Source of the DNA: Heterobilharzia americana
Lineage: Eukaryota; Platyhelminthes; Trematoda; Strigeidida; Schistosomatidae
NCBI GenBank assembly: GCA_944470555.2
Contig: OX104128.1
Coordinates: forward strand, 63,061,257 to 63,125,256
DNA: 64,000 nt
Reading direction: 5' to 3'
How positions within the stretch are numbered: position 1 is the first letter of the stretch; the number at the start of each line of letters is the position of its first letter. The position numbers were made by a program, and so were the translations under genes. The notes beneath the pieces are model-generated. The model worked only from the letters and a program-made list of their open reading frames with translations, searched no databases and had not been told where the DNA came from. Shown here piece after piece: positions 12,980-23,129 of the stretch.

Positions 12980-13470
12980 AAATAGTGAACAGAAGATGGG
13001 AATACAATTCAGCTTCATTAACATCTATATGACACCAGTTTTGATAGTGCTAAGATCTTCACATATCAGTTAGATATTTCATCAATGGTTAAAGCTACTA
13101 TCAAAGAGTAGTATATGCTTCGTCACTTATATTTTTCTCATTTTTTGAGGAGACCATAGTAGTACTATTTTTCGAGTGAAATATAAATCGAAAGCATCTC
13201 GAATGAATGCTGTTCCTGATAACTTTTGTGGATACTACAAGTAAACTTGAAGTAGGAAAGTATTCTTAGATGATGAGTTTTTACCTACAGAAATACTTCT
13301 CATTCTGACAAGCTAGAGAACCAATGAAAACTAGTTGACATCGATAAATTATTTTAGTCCTGTTTGGTGCCCCTTCAGTTCCCGTTCTGATGACTGTCAA
13401 GTAATGACAACCATCCTCAAACTACTCACTTCCTAACAAAGTAGCAAATACATTTTTATTTTTTGATGTT
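12980..13470. other. No gene seen
   Basis: Unassigned A+T-rich DNA between two small inverted-repeat elements. Confidence 0.4.
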
Positions 13471-13472
13471 AT

Positions 13473-13596
13473 AGGCTGTGTATCTCCGTCGTTGATTGGA
13501 ACGAACCGATCGGCCACATTTGGCACATGGGCTGCCGTGTGGATACCAAAAGTGGCCGACCAGTTAGGTCCCGTCAACGACGGAGATTCACAAGCT
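13473..13596. repeat. 124-bp foldback element
   Basis: The left arm (13,473-13,515) and right arm (about 13,551-13,596) are reverse complements at roughly three quarters of positions. The best-conserved block is ATCTCCGTCGTTGA against TCAACGACGGAGAT, with GGCCAC/GTGGCC further in. The loop is about 35 bp and G+C-rich compared with its surroundings. It is a small hairpin-forming non-autonomous element or a structured RNA. No second copy was found by eye. Confidence 0.55.
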
Positions 13597-13657
13597 AAAA
13601 CTTAAAAAGCACACCTAGTCTATACCCACCACACAAAGAGTGGCCACCATGATTCAG

Positions 13658-13808
13658 TAGTATAGCGGATGATGCAGTGGCTTTTTGAGCGACTGGTTCT
13701 GAGTTTGAGTCCTATTAGGAACAACACTCACTGGGAAGTAGGTCCACTAAGTTGACGAGTCCCGAATAGGAAGAAACGCTCGTCCTGAATTCCACTACTA
13801 GCCGCCAA
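13658..13808 (+). repeat. Hammerhead SINE, family A
   Basis: The tRNA-like head has CAGTGGCTTTTTGAG and TGAGTCCTATTAGGA, then CTCACTGGGAAGTAGGTCCA, a hammerhead region with core TTGACGA (about 13,753; expected CTGANGA), a stem II hairpin, GAAA and CGCTCGTCCTG, and a terminal block ATTCCACTACTAGCC. The C-to-T change at the first core position should abolish cleavage. Confidence 0.6.
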
Positions 13809-14009
13809 GCAGATTTCAAAATGCACAGGAATTACTTGGTAGGAACAGAGAAATAAGAGTAAAACTTGTGCACTGTGGTGGAATGTAATTCCATTTTTAT
13901 TGATTTATTCAATTTATCACACAGTGTAACAGTATTGTTTACTGGATTACGTTTCAGACATAATTTATAGTCCATAGTCATATCAAGATAATTACACAAC
14001 TTTGAGATA

Positions 14010-15125
14010 TCATTTATACAGTCTTAATTTTCTCGTCTCTTTGTTAGGTGGGCAGTTAGATTTTCCAAATATCCGGAAAAGGTACTGAGCCATTCCTGTT
14101 GCATGTGTTAGGTGTTGATTCGATAAACAAAGATTCAGTTATCAATTTCTCCCTCCCTCCCTGTTGTATTAGTTTTAAGAATTTTCACCCTGTCCCATCC
14201 TATTGTGTGGTTGTGTGTAATTGCATGCATAGCTATGGCTGTGCTTTTTTCCAAATTCTTACCTTACTAAGATCTACCAATTTTGACCTAGCTGAGTTTT
14301 TGTGTTTCCACAGCCTAAGTGATCCTGGTCGACTACTTTGACCTATGTATTTGACCTCGCAATCGTTGAAAGGGATTTGGTAAACTAAGTTATCCTGCTT
14401 AATTGGGTCAATGGGATCTTTTAACCTGCAAGGCTTATTTCGAAGTGAGTTTGTAGGTTCAAATGCCACTCTAATCCGAGCCTTATCGAGAATTCTATGT
14501 AGTGTTTGTGAGGTGTCTTCTTCGTATGGTAATACTGTGGAGGTTTTGAACTCTGTATTCACAGTATTGCCACTACTATTATTAACATCATTATTACTAT
14601 TATTGTTGTTATTACTACTACTATTACCACTATTAATAACAGTGTTACTGATATTTTTCTTACAATTTCTCAGGAGCTTATCAGTTAATTTGGGAGGGTA
14701 ATTGTTGATGATTAAGGCGTCTTTAATATATCTGGTTTCTTGTTTTAGATCTTCTGTTTTACTAGTAAGTTTTTGGCCCTGTTACTTAGACACTTTACTA
14801 AGCCAACTTTAGCCGACATAGGGTGAGAAGATTTCAGGCCTAAGTAACGGTTTTAATGTGAAGGTTTTCTGTCGACAATAGTGTCTAAACTCCCATCTTG
14901 TTTCCGTTTTATTCAGCAATCGAACATTGTTAATCCTCCTTCACCATTTTCTAGTTCATAGGTGAATTGGATTGCGTTGACTACGAAATTTATATGTGTG
15001 AAGGAATTATATATGTATGCCGATTTCAACACGGTAAACGTGTCGTCTACATAGCGAAACCATATTTTTCTTTCCAATTCTAATAATAATCTAATCAACC
15101 AGTAATTAGTCAAATCTGTCTGCAT
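14010..15125 (-). pseudogene. Penelope-like element, lineage 1: RT end, Asn-rich linker and GIY-YIG endonuclease (copy 2)
   Basis: Read on the minus strand. The C-terminal reverse transcriptase part (15,125-14,913) has FRYVDDTFTVLKS with the catalytic YVDD and matches the copy near 10,640. A frame-damaged connector follows, then a readable stretch (about 14,780-14,180) with a low-complexity Asn/Ser-rich linker at about 14,570-14,640. Next is the endonuclease: LVYQIPFNDCEVKYIGQSSR (about 14,380-14,320), where the family's Y-(n)-YIG pair and downstream Arg are visible, then a Lys-rich part and HNHTI. Homology to the plus-strand copy at 45,240-45,620 continues to about 14,010. Penelope-like elements couple RT and GIY-YIG nuclease for target-primed insertion. 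Stops and frame changes show this copy is dead. Confidence 0.85.
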
Positions 15126-15129
15126 ATTT

Positions 15130-16220
15130 ATTACCTGTTATGACTGTGAAATTCTACTTCCTGTCTAAAAAGATGTTCTGTTCTGACGGTTATAAAATTC
15201 AACCTTGAGTAAAAAAAGTTAACCTGAGAAATGTAAATCATTTTTAAGATGTGCATGTCTCTGGTTATTCCACTAGGAAGAATTAGTTGCATGGATAAAG
15301 GCTAAGTAAACAACAAGTTCAAGAAAGTTGTAACTCTAAGAGTATTATTTTTTTCAAGTGAACTAACGTACTACGAAATTTTTATTACCAAATCAGGCCA
15401 ATTAATTTATCCGTGAAAACTTCAAAAAAGAATCAAGCTGCATTAATGTAAGCGTATAACTTGGACACTGAGGTACAGAGTAACTTTTCTGGTATAACAT
15501 ATTCTGTACAGTACAGTTTACTAAATGAATTTTCGAGTACAATTTATTGTACATGATCAAACCAAAGACTGAAAGCTATGCGATTACTTTTATAGAATTT
15601 CAAACATGAGAACCTTCTTGAAACTGTATCACTGTATGTTATATAAAATAAATTAACCTATTATAGAATTACAGCAAAGCCATTTTCTTACAGCTGACTT
15701 GTAATTCATCCCGATGGTGTGGTATGCGATTTCTCACTGTTATTATCTATGCATCAATAATGACTTTCTTTCTTGGTGAACAGATGCACTTTGCACCAAA
15801 TTATCACCGTGATAATCATCTTAGGAGACTGAAGGAGATTGTATGTATACGCCTGTCGTTTACACAGATAGGTGGACGATAAGATTTCCAAAAGTCTCAT
15901 CAAGTTCATTGTGTTTCTACCGAATAATATGAATATTTCAAAAGATGTCTGAGGTAACTGACTTTTGTTATGTAACCTCTTTTGTACATTAGTGAGGTAT
16001 TCCTATTCTCTATATTCAGATTAACTTCAGAGACAGTGATTAAAAGACTGTTAGTCACCATTTTCACAATGGCCTAGCGGATATGTTTAGTTCAAGGAGT
16101 GCAAATGACACGCATGACATTCTCAGAACTGATGAATGGCAAATTGCACACAACCTGGTCAACAGCTTAGGACATGATAACAGTAAAGAGAGAGAAACAG
16201 TAAACAAAGATCCGCCTTAA
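15130..16220. other. No gene seen
   Basis: Unassigned A+T-rich DNA. It may hide the eroded upstream half of one of the flanking Penelope copies, but no motif is readable. Confidence 0.35.
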
Positions 16221-16224
16221 GTGA

Positions 16225-16690
16225 AGAGTGTGGCTACCCATCCAGAGTTATCGAGAAGAATATGAAAGAAAAGAAAATTATGAACAGATTCAAACAGCTC
16301 CAAAGAAAATACTTGTAATGAATCTGAGACTTATAGGTGATACTGCTGTGGACATCCTTCGTCAGTGTTTGTCGAAGTACCTATATAGAACATTCTACGC
16401 TGTAAATTTCCGTAATTCCTTATGTCAACAGCTGAAGAAGAAGCTAGACCATTGGGTCTCATCACTGTGTATTTAATAGTTCACTGGCTCCTATGAAGCT
16501 GGGTATGTCGGCCGTACTATACATTTGCTTGGAAAACGTGTTTGCTAACGTTACCCAACCTGGTTGCTGAATGGTGAGCACAAAACCATCCCCAACTCCA
16601 TTACTGAACATTTTGTAGATTCGGGATACTTGGCTCTACTGGAAACCTCTTTTAACGTCTTCTACGAAGTTTGACCAAACCATTCAAAAT
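16225..16690 (+). pseudogene. Penelope-like element, lineage 2: connector and GIY-YIG endonuclease fragment
   Basis: An open stretch at 16,228-16,476 has LRLIGDTAVDILRQCLSKYL and FYAVNF, which resembles the connector between reverse transcriptase and endonuclease. After one stop the endonuclease is readable to about 16,675: YEAGYVGRT (the GYVGRT box equals the YIG-R motif), RYPTWLLNGE, SITEHFVDSG and FNVFYEV. One internal TAA (about 16,543) breaks it. The sequence after GYVGRT is laid out like the minus-strand fragment at 36,630-37,250 (its order GxxxWxxxxE-SSxxxxxVxTxH-FNxxYNV), not like lineage 1, so two Penelope lineages are present. Confidence 0.75.
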
Positions 16691-16694
16691 GGAT

Positions 16695-17765
16695 GTGCAA
16701 CCAAAGCTTTGGAAATTCCTCGTTTTCCTGGTAGCCACTCTTAGTTTCTCCCGTAAAAAATAAATCTGTTTTATCATTCTTTAGAATTCGAGAAAACGGT
16801 CAGTTCTTCCTATGTAGACAACAGAACAGAATTTTAGGCTACTTCTATGTCCTTCGGGAATTTTCTCAGCAAAAGTATTTGATTCTTGGTAACGAATGAA
16901 GTAATTATGGTGACGTAATCAATTCACATGTATGCTGGGAATACAATGAATTCTCCTAACTCCCTCTATTCAATGAGTTTTCACTCATTTGATGTTTGAA
17001 GCTTATGCTTTGAAATGATTAAGTCTTCTTCATATGGATGAATTGATGGGTCATTGCTTGTTTCAATTTGGTCTAAAATCATATGTTTATTCGCTGTACT
17101 GCTGATAATCTTTATTTTTCACGAAAGTTTGCTTCTCTACTCCTTGCAAGTGCTTTTCATTTTACAAGTTAGATGACTTAGCACTGAGAATCGTGGTCAT
17201 ATTACAATCTTGATGAAAAGAATTCAGTCAACATTGAAGAATTGAAAGCTGTGTCAGTTGACATCTCATGATGAATTCATATATCTACCACTAGTTTAGA
17301 GTAACGTCATAAACTTACCCCGATAAATAGTTTTCAAACAATTTTTTGTGTAGTAGTCATTCAGTATCAATAAACGTGTTTAATTTAAATTTAAGGTTTA
17401 AGGTTCAAAACGAAGTTAAATAAATCACCATAATGGGATACTGGTAGTGATTGTTGCAGTAGATACCCTAAATTAGTATTAATTAATTAAGACAGCCTTT
17501 ACTTGTTAACGAAATTCCCCCGAAAGTGATATTCTATAGGCGATGAAGTAATCCAAGTGGAAGCGGAATCAGAAATACTTAAAATAGGATGATCAATAAT
17601 TTACAAACTACACGCTCCAAATCGACAGTTGTCAAAGATGAATAGTTTTTCAACTTTCCATCCCAGCTGTTATGTCAACAGGGTTTTCGTTGAAAACTAC
17701 CCTTCAGTGAAGTTCACAAGGTGGGATTTTCGACACAGTGAAATATGGTATTGAATAACTTGAGT
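16695..17765. other. No gene seen
   Basis: Unassigned A+T-rich DNA. Confidence 0.4.
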
Positions 17766-17767
17766 AA

Positions 17768-18000
17768 TTAGAAGCTGCTCAGGGTGCTCTGTAGATTTTC
17801 CGAGCCGGATCAAACAATGTAAGTCTCAGATGACCGTTTAGCTCGTTTTCGCCTGAGCTCATCATTGTGTTTTAGGCATAGTGGTCCATGTTAGTCAGTT
17901 AGCCAGATTCAGTGATCTGAAGAGTTCAGCTGTATGAACTGAACTTATCCGGGTACACCACTGATAAGGTCGGCCTCAAACGAGAGAAACGGCTTTCTGG
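17768..18000 (+). repeat. Possible second copy of foldback repeat D
   Basis: Weak similarity by eye to 3056-3288: CTGCTCAGGGTG near 17,774, TCGTTTTCGCCTGAGCTCATC near 17,846 and GGTCGGCCTCAAACG near 17,970. It is non-coding. The call rests on short matches in the same order. Confidence 0.3.
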
Positions 18001-18004
18001 TTTT

Positions 18005-18685
18005 TATACCACTGTAATTTGGCTGGCAAAATCTAGGGATCGGAATCAGAATACACTGAAGGCCGTATTCAGTCATGACAACAAGTCAAATATCGTGTGA
18101 TGGGAGTGAGATAGAATGAAAATGACGAATAAACAGAGGATTGATTTCTGTCAGGATGTTAGGGATTCTGGACAAAATGCTAAAAATAAAATGCCAGACA
18201 GCCTTGAGAGAGTTATGAACAAAATTTCACAGGAATTATTACCTGTCATATGTTACTTTCATTTTCAAAATGGAGCTGAAAATGTGATCGAAATTACATC
18301 GTTTAAAAGTATTGCACAACTGGACATTTAATGAGATTTAGTTAAAGTACATAGTGTCACAAACAAGAACATACGAACATACAACGCTACAGACAGTTTT
18401 AAACAATGTCATCTGTTGTCTTCAAACAACAGTTTCCACAATCCTAAATGTTGCATCTTAATAAGTTAGCATTCCCATGTAAAAGGTGATTGTGAAGTAT
18501 TCGAGAAGAAACATATTGTTTGCGTTTAGCCATTCTTCTGTTTACCTCATATTAATAATCACTGTCCCACTGCACTTCTCTTTGGAATGCATGATTGATG
18601 TGTTTAAGGTGACGTTTCAGTTAGATATGCGTACTAACTTAGGCACTAGTCGGTCAGTTAAGCCAAGTGATCTCGCTAAAAGTCC
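18005..18685. other. No gene recognised
   Basis: A 71-codon frame at 18,116-18,331 is hydrophilic with no known motif or splice sites that would support a gene. Confidence 0.35.
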
Positions 18686-18686
18686 A

Positions 18687-18687
<1 letters not shown>

Positions 18688-18726
<39 letters not shown>

Positions 18727-18727
18727 T
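18688..18727 (+). repeat. (AAT)n microsatellite
   Basis: About 13 AAT units. RTE-type elements often end in such tails, but no RTE 3' end is visible on its left, so its origin is open. An opposite (ATT)n tract lies about 140 bp away. Confidence 0.85.
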
Positions 18728-18863
18728 TATGTTCCTACATTTACAGGTGTATATCACTTTTAAAGATACCATTATTACATTTGGTGGTGAAAAATCCTTG
18801 GTAATGTTGTTTGCCATCTCTTCTTCATCCCAGGTAGTGGAATCCCAGGCTGAAAGAAAGAAG

Positions 18864-18865
<2 letters not shown>

Positions 18866-18904
<39 letters not shown>

Positions 18905-19637
18905 GTCCCTTGGGTTCCTAGTGGGACACAGGGCTTCAGTAGCAAGTCTCCAATGAATTCTGTTCTCTGAAATCTTTTGAACATGGCTCTACGACTGCCC
19001 AAAAACTCTCATTTCTTCCTCGCACCATCTCCTCCATGTCAACCTCGCCACTGACGCCTAACTCGTCGCTTCCCATGGGGATTCCATTTGAGGGCCTGGC
19101 CTGACGTGTGATGTCCCCAGTCGGCCTCCTCAGTGTATGCCCAATCCATCTCCACTTCCTTCCAGTGCATATTTGTTGGGTGATAGCTTCTTGGTTGGTT
19201 CGTTGCAGAGCTCCTTGTTGCTTATTCTTTCTGGCCATCTGATCTGACCTTCATTATCGAAGCAGCGTAGGCAGTTGTTGATGAATGTCTGTAGTTTGTT
19301 GGAAATGCCCTTCGTAACGCGCCAAGTCTCTCAACCATCATACAGAAGCACTGACTTGACGTTGGTGTTGAAAATCCGGATCTTGTTCCACATGCTGAGT
19401 ACAGTGCAGTAGATCTCCACACTGGTTTCAGGTTAATGAATGCCTCTCTTGCTTTTCCGATCCTGGCTGGCTTTGACCTCCTCGTCTGTGCCGCCTGTAG
19501 TTGAAGCAGTGCTTCCTTGATAGGTGAAGGAGGTTACTTCATTTAAGTTCCTCCTGTTGGTGGTGATTGCAGCTTACTGTTGTTGTTGGTTGGGTAAGTT
19601 CATCTTCTCTGTCTCCTCTATATTCACTTGAAATTTC
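18866..19637 (-). pseudogene. RTE-clade retrotransposon 3' end, copy 2
   Basis: On the minus strand this is the C-terminal quarter of the RTE reverse transcriptase plus the 3' end, truncated at about 19,637 in the VNIE-TE region. Readable pieces are a YQGSTASTTGG-like stretch (the full copy has YLGSTVSTTGG), the FQHQRQVSAS-type region seen as its reverse shadow, KWRWIGHTLRRPTGDITRQA (about 19,165-19,105) and the end block giving GGAACCCAAGG. It ends in about 13 ATT units at 18,866-18,905 (TAA-type tail on the element strand). Frame damage is present. 5' truncation with an intact tail is typical of target-primed reverse transcription. Confidence 0.85.
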
Positions 19638-19644
19638 ACAAATA

Positions 19645-21160
19645 AATGACTCTAAACATTACTGTCTTCAGTAGACGTAACCGTTATTCCAACAAAAAAA
19701 TGAGAGTCATTTCTATTACAAGTTTTGTAGAAATATATCCTTGAAGCATATACGGTAATGACTAAGCTTCAGTTTAACTTCCAACTGCTAATAAGGAAAA
19801 TGAAGACTTTGATTTAAGAGTTATGATGAAGAAATGAAAACTTTAAATTGCAGCTTTTATTCTTTTTGTAACATGAACTGAAATGCAACCAATCTAATAC
19901 ATGAGTTAACGTTTCTGTTTTCTTATGAAATTTGTCATGCTAAGGTGATCTAGAAGAGAATAGGATCTACCAGATTGGAAAAAGCTCATGATTTTGCATG
20001 GCATTTAGGCAAGTTTGATCAGATAAACAGAAATCAGACAGCTCAACACCGTTGCTGATGATTAATACGACTTCTGACAGATAAAGTGAAGTGTTGAACC
20101 TTTTGACAAAAACTTTCGACCAATGAAATAGGTGGTTATTACGAAGATGAAGTTCCTCGATATTTAGTTCAGAAACGCAGTTATTTCTTGACTGAGGGTT
20201 TTTAGAAAGATTTTCTCTAAAAATGTTGTAGTCTGAGGAGCGACTATCAAAAATATACACTCAGGTTGTGTTCAGTTTCACCTCCTGCTTGAGTCTATGG
20301 TCGAATGGTAACCGATTCATTTGTCAATTAATTGATCTTAATAGAACTATTTTGCCCAAAATTTCATTGTGTCTGCTAAGTGAGACAACATTGTGGTGCG
20401 TTGTAAGTCAGAGTAACATTTTAGCAGTCAAGTTCCGATCTGCGCTTCCCACCTGTTTTCACTCGTCAGAGAGGTACATGTACAATAATGAGGATTCTCG
20501 TATTCTTTCAAAGATATAACCTCGCACCACTCAAAGTCTTTACATGAGGGCCATTCAGGTCATGCAAGCGACCCCGTAGGACTGGTCAATATATCTTATA
20601 CTCATGAAGAAGTATGCCAAGAAGAATCATGGTTAGCTTCTCCATGCAACATCTACGTCTGATTGAAATTGTTACACAAAATCTTTGATACAATTTACAT
20701 GGTGATAAAGCCTCACATATGGTCTCCAATCTGCTGCAAGATTTGAACAGTTAGCCACCTGAACTGACAGATAAGCAACTCTCTTCAGACGATTTGGAGT
20801 AGTTTAGGCAACAGGTAACTTGTCTGTGCCTTTTTTCTTCTCTGGGTATCCATAGATCCGGGTAGGTTTAGCTTAAATCACTGACTCAAGTTCTCAGGAC
20901 ACTTCCATTTCATTAAATGACTTTATAGAATGATTATCAACTAAATGACTGGATGCAATCGAAGAAGACTTTTGTTATGGTGGACAGAAACGTTGTCTTA
21001 CGTCAATTAGTGAGGATCATTGGCTAATTATCAAACTTTCTGTTATCCCTGTTTGGATATTGGTTGTCTGGTGTATGCTTTATAATTTGCATCTTATCTA
21101 CACCATTTATAAATGAGCAACTGTATAGTTCACCACATTGAAGTCTACTTGGGAGATAGC
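19645..21160. other. No gene seen
   Basis: Unassigned A+T-rich DNA. Open frames of 97 and 83 codons near 19,967-20,260 (minus) and 20,268-20,519 (plus) carry no recognisable motif. Confidence 0.35.
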
Positions 21161-21164
21161 AGTG

Positions 21165-21310
21165 GAATGAAGGACTCATGTTTTATCCTACGTGGGACTC
21201 GTCAGCTGCATATACTTGGACCCTAGTGAATGATATTTTTCCCATTGGGATTCGAACCCAGTGCCCATAGCTTCGCCATCTGATCTGATGGGTTACTGAA
21301 TGTAGTCACG
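21165..21310 (-). repeat. Hammerhead SINE, family A, full-length minus copy
   Basis: On the minus strand the order is a tRNA-like head (GGGTTCGAATCCC, the B-box match, about 21,258-21,246), then GCATATGCAG-like stem I, core CTGACGA (about 21,218-21,224), stem II GTCC/GGAT and AAAA where GAAA is required, then the terminal TTCCACTGCT block. The G12-position change should inactivate the ribozyme. Confidence 0.65.
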
Positions 21311-21314
21311 TAGT

Positions 21315-22735
21315 CAGTTGGCCAACGGTACAGTTATTTCATTTCTCCACAGAGTAACTTCAAGAATAGTCATCGTTCGACCGCAGCGAGTAAATACTCT
21401 TCAACTCATGAGAAACGTACTTATACAAGTCTATAGAAAACTAGATATAATTACAATACTTTCGCTCACATAAGTTATAACTACAACTCTCTAATTGATT
21501 TGGATTTCATCATCGTTTGCATCTATCACCAAGATGCATATGTTACCCAAGGGGGAACTGACGCTTACTCCTGGTTTCGAAGTCGATTCATTCAGTGCAG
21601 TAAACACTAAGCTTTTTCAACAAGGGATCTGTTGAATAATCCTCGGTCGTTCTGCTGTGTTTTAATCATCCTATGCTTATTTTCACCCCAGAGAAATTCA
21701 CTATTATCTAACAGGTTTACTGAACTTTATAATTTGGTCTCTTCTGAATGATCACTGCGTAGTCTGTTAAGAGAGGCCTTCAGTTAGATTGCTGTTAACT
21801 GATGATATCCTTTGCGGTGTTTTTACAAGAAAACAATATTTGGGCCTTTACATCAAAACATACATCAGTCTCAGAAACAAATTTGTCACTATCAGTTACT
21901 GGACATTTAAGTAGTAAAAAGTAAAGATTGGTGATATTAGTAACCAATCGAAATCTCCACCTTATTTATTGGTGAATTACAACACCAAATTGAACTGTAA
22001 CTACCAATCATTGATCAACTGTACAAAAGTGCCAAATGGTAGTAGATGAAGCAATCGAAATTGTTGTGTTTGTGCATATGTACGTCCTTTACTATGCAAT
22101 TATTAAAAGATAACCACATAGTAAGGAGATTGTTAGACACAGTTTTACATCTGTCGCACCTGTACACATGGCGTAGGTGTGTACAACTATCGCATTGAAA
22201 ATTATATGCATTGTTTATTAGCAACTGGATAACAAAAAGCATTTTTAGATTATTTTTGTTTTACACTAACGTGGTATATACTAATGTACACACACATATA
22301 CACTCGTACACTCTAGTCTTTAAACCGGTGATCAATCTGCAGTTATGAACAGTTTTCTTGTCAATGAAAACAAAAGAGAAACAATACAATTTTTATTATT
22401 ACCAGTGTACAAATGAATAGTTGTCACCATTAGTATTAAAATAAATAAATGTGAAAAATTAGTACTACTTGTCAAATTGTTTTATTATTATTATTATCAT
22501 CATCACCATCAGTATCATCCTTGTGCAAATCATGATCTTCAATGTGATAGTGTTCTGTCTCCTTTGCAGTATTTAATATCTTTGTTCAAGTGTTCAATAA
22601 CTCATAGATATTTGAGCGGGAAATTCAAAATAAACAAAACATTGAGAATTTAATATATTTATACTCTTATAATACATAATTTATAAATTTGATTATTAGT
22701 TGATATATAAGATTTTAAAATATTTTCAAATACGA
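21315..22735. other. No gene seen; trinucleotide patch at 22,480-22,520
   Basis: Unassigned A+T-rich DNA. An ATT/ATC-rich patch lies near 22,482-22,520. It ends at the candidate small gene. Confidence 0.35.
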
Positions 22736-22737
22736 AA

Positions 22738-23007
22738 ATGAAAGTCGAATTCTCGCTACCGTCAACACTTCAGTATGGTGATTGTATAGAAGTTAATGGA
22801 AAAGCAGGAAAAGAAAAGTGAGTGAACTTGATTTCATTTTAATTGTCATTAGACTGAAGATTTTTCGTAATATTTATGTCATTTATACTTTATTTGTTGA
22901 TAAAATGGCTTAACTTTTATTCTTAGTTCATTTGTATTCAATGTAACTACAATTTTTACTACAGATATGCTGATGATGAAGACGATTTATCGATTAGTGA
23001 TTATTGA
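22738..23007 (+). CDS. Candidate small two-exon gene, 40 residues
   Basis: The only non-transposon coding candidate. Exon 1 would run from ATG at 22,738 to 22,817, followed by a strong donor (GTGAGT). A 147-bp intron ends with a T-rich acceptor (TTTTTACTACAG) at 22,964. Exon 2, 22,965-23,007, continues in frame to TGA. The first 27 residues contain FSLPSTLQYGDCIEVNGK, whose pattern F-x-L-P..L..G..I.V.G resembles the first strand of a galectin carbohydrate-binding domain. The short acidic end (YADDEDDLSISDY) does not fit that family. An AATAAA lies near 23,116. A short first intron is common in schistosome genes. It could also be the first exon of a longer galectin-like gene whose other exons lie far away, or chance. 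No signal peptide. Confidence 0.3.
22818..22964 (+). other. Proposed intron of the candidate small gene
   Basis: It has the GTGAGT donor and CTACAG acceptor after a T-rich run. Reading through gives an immediate TGA, so splicing is required for any protein longer than 27 residues. Confidence 0.3.
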
Positions 23008-23129
23008 TCAATCATTTAAAATGTAGTAGAATATATTTAGTGTTAGATGTTGGAAATCAATCCGAAGAAAGGCTAAGATGTACATCTCACGCTTGTTGGG
23101 CGTTATCAGTAAGGCAATAAATTAGTTTC

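Noticed and set aside
14411..14701. Leu-rich plus-strand frame resembling a membrane protein
   Set aside because: It is the reverse of the Asn-rich linker of the minus-strand Penelope-like element.
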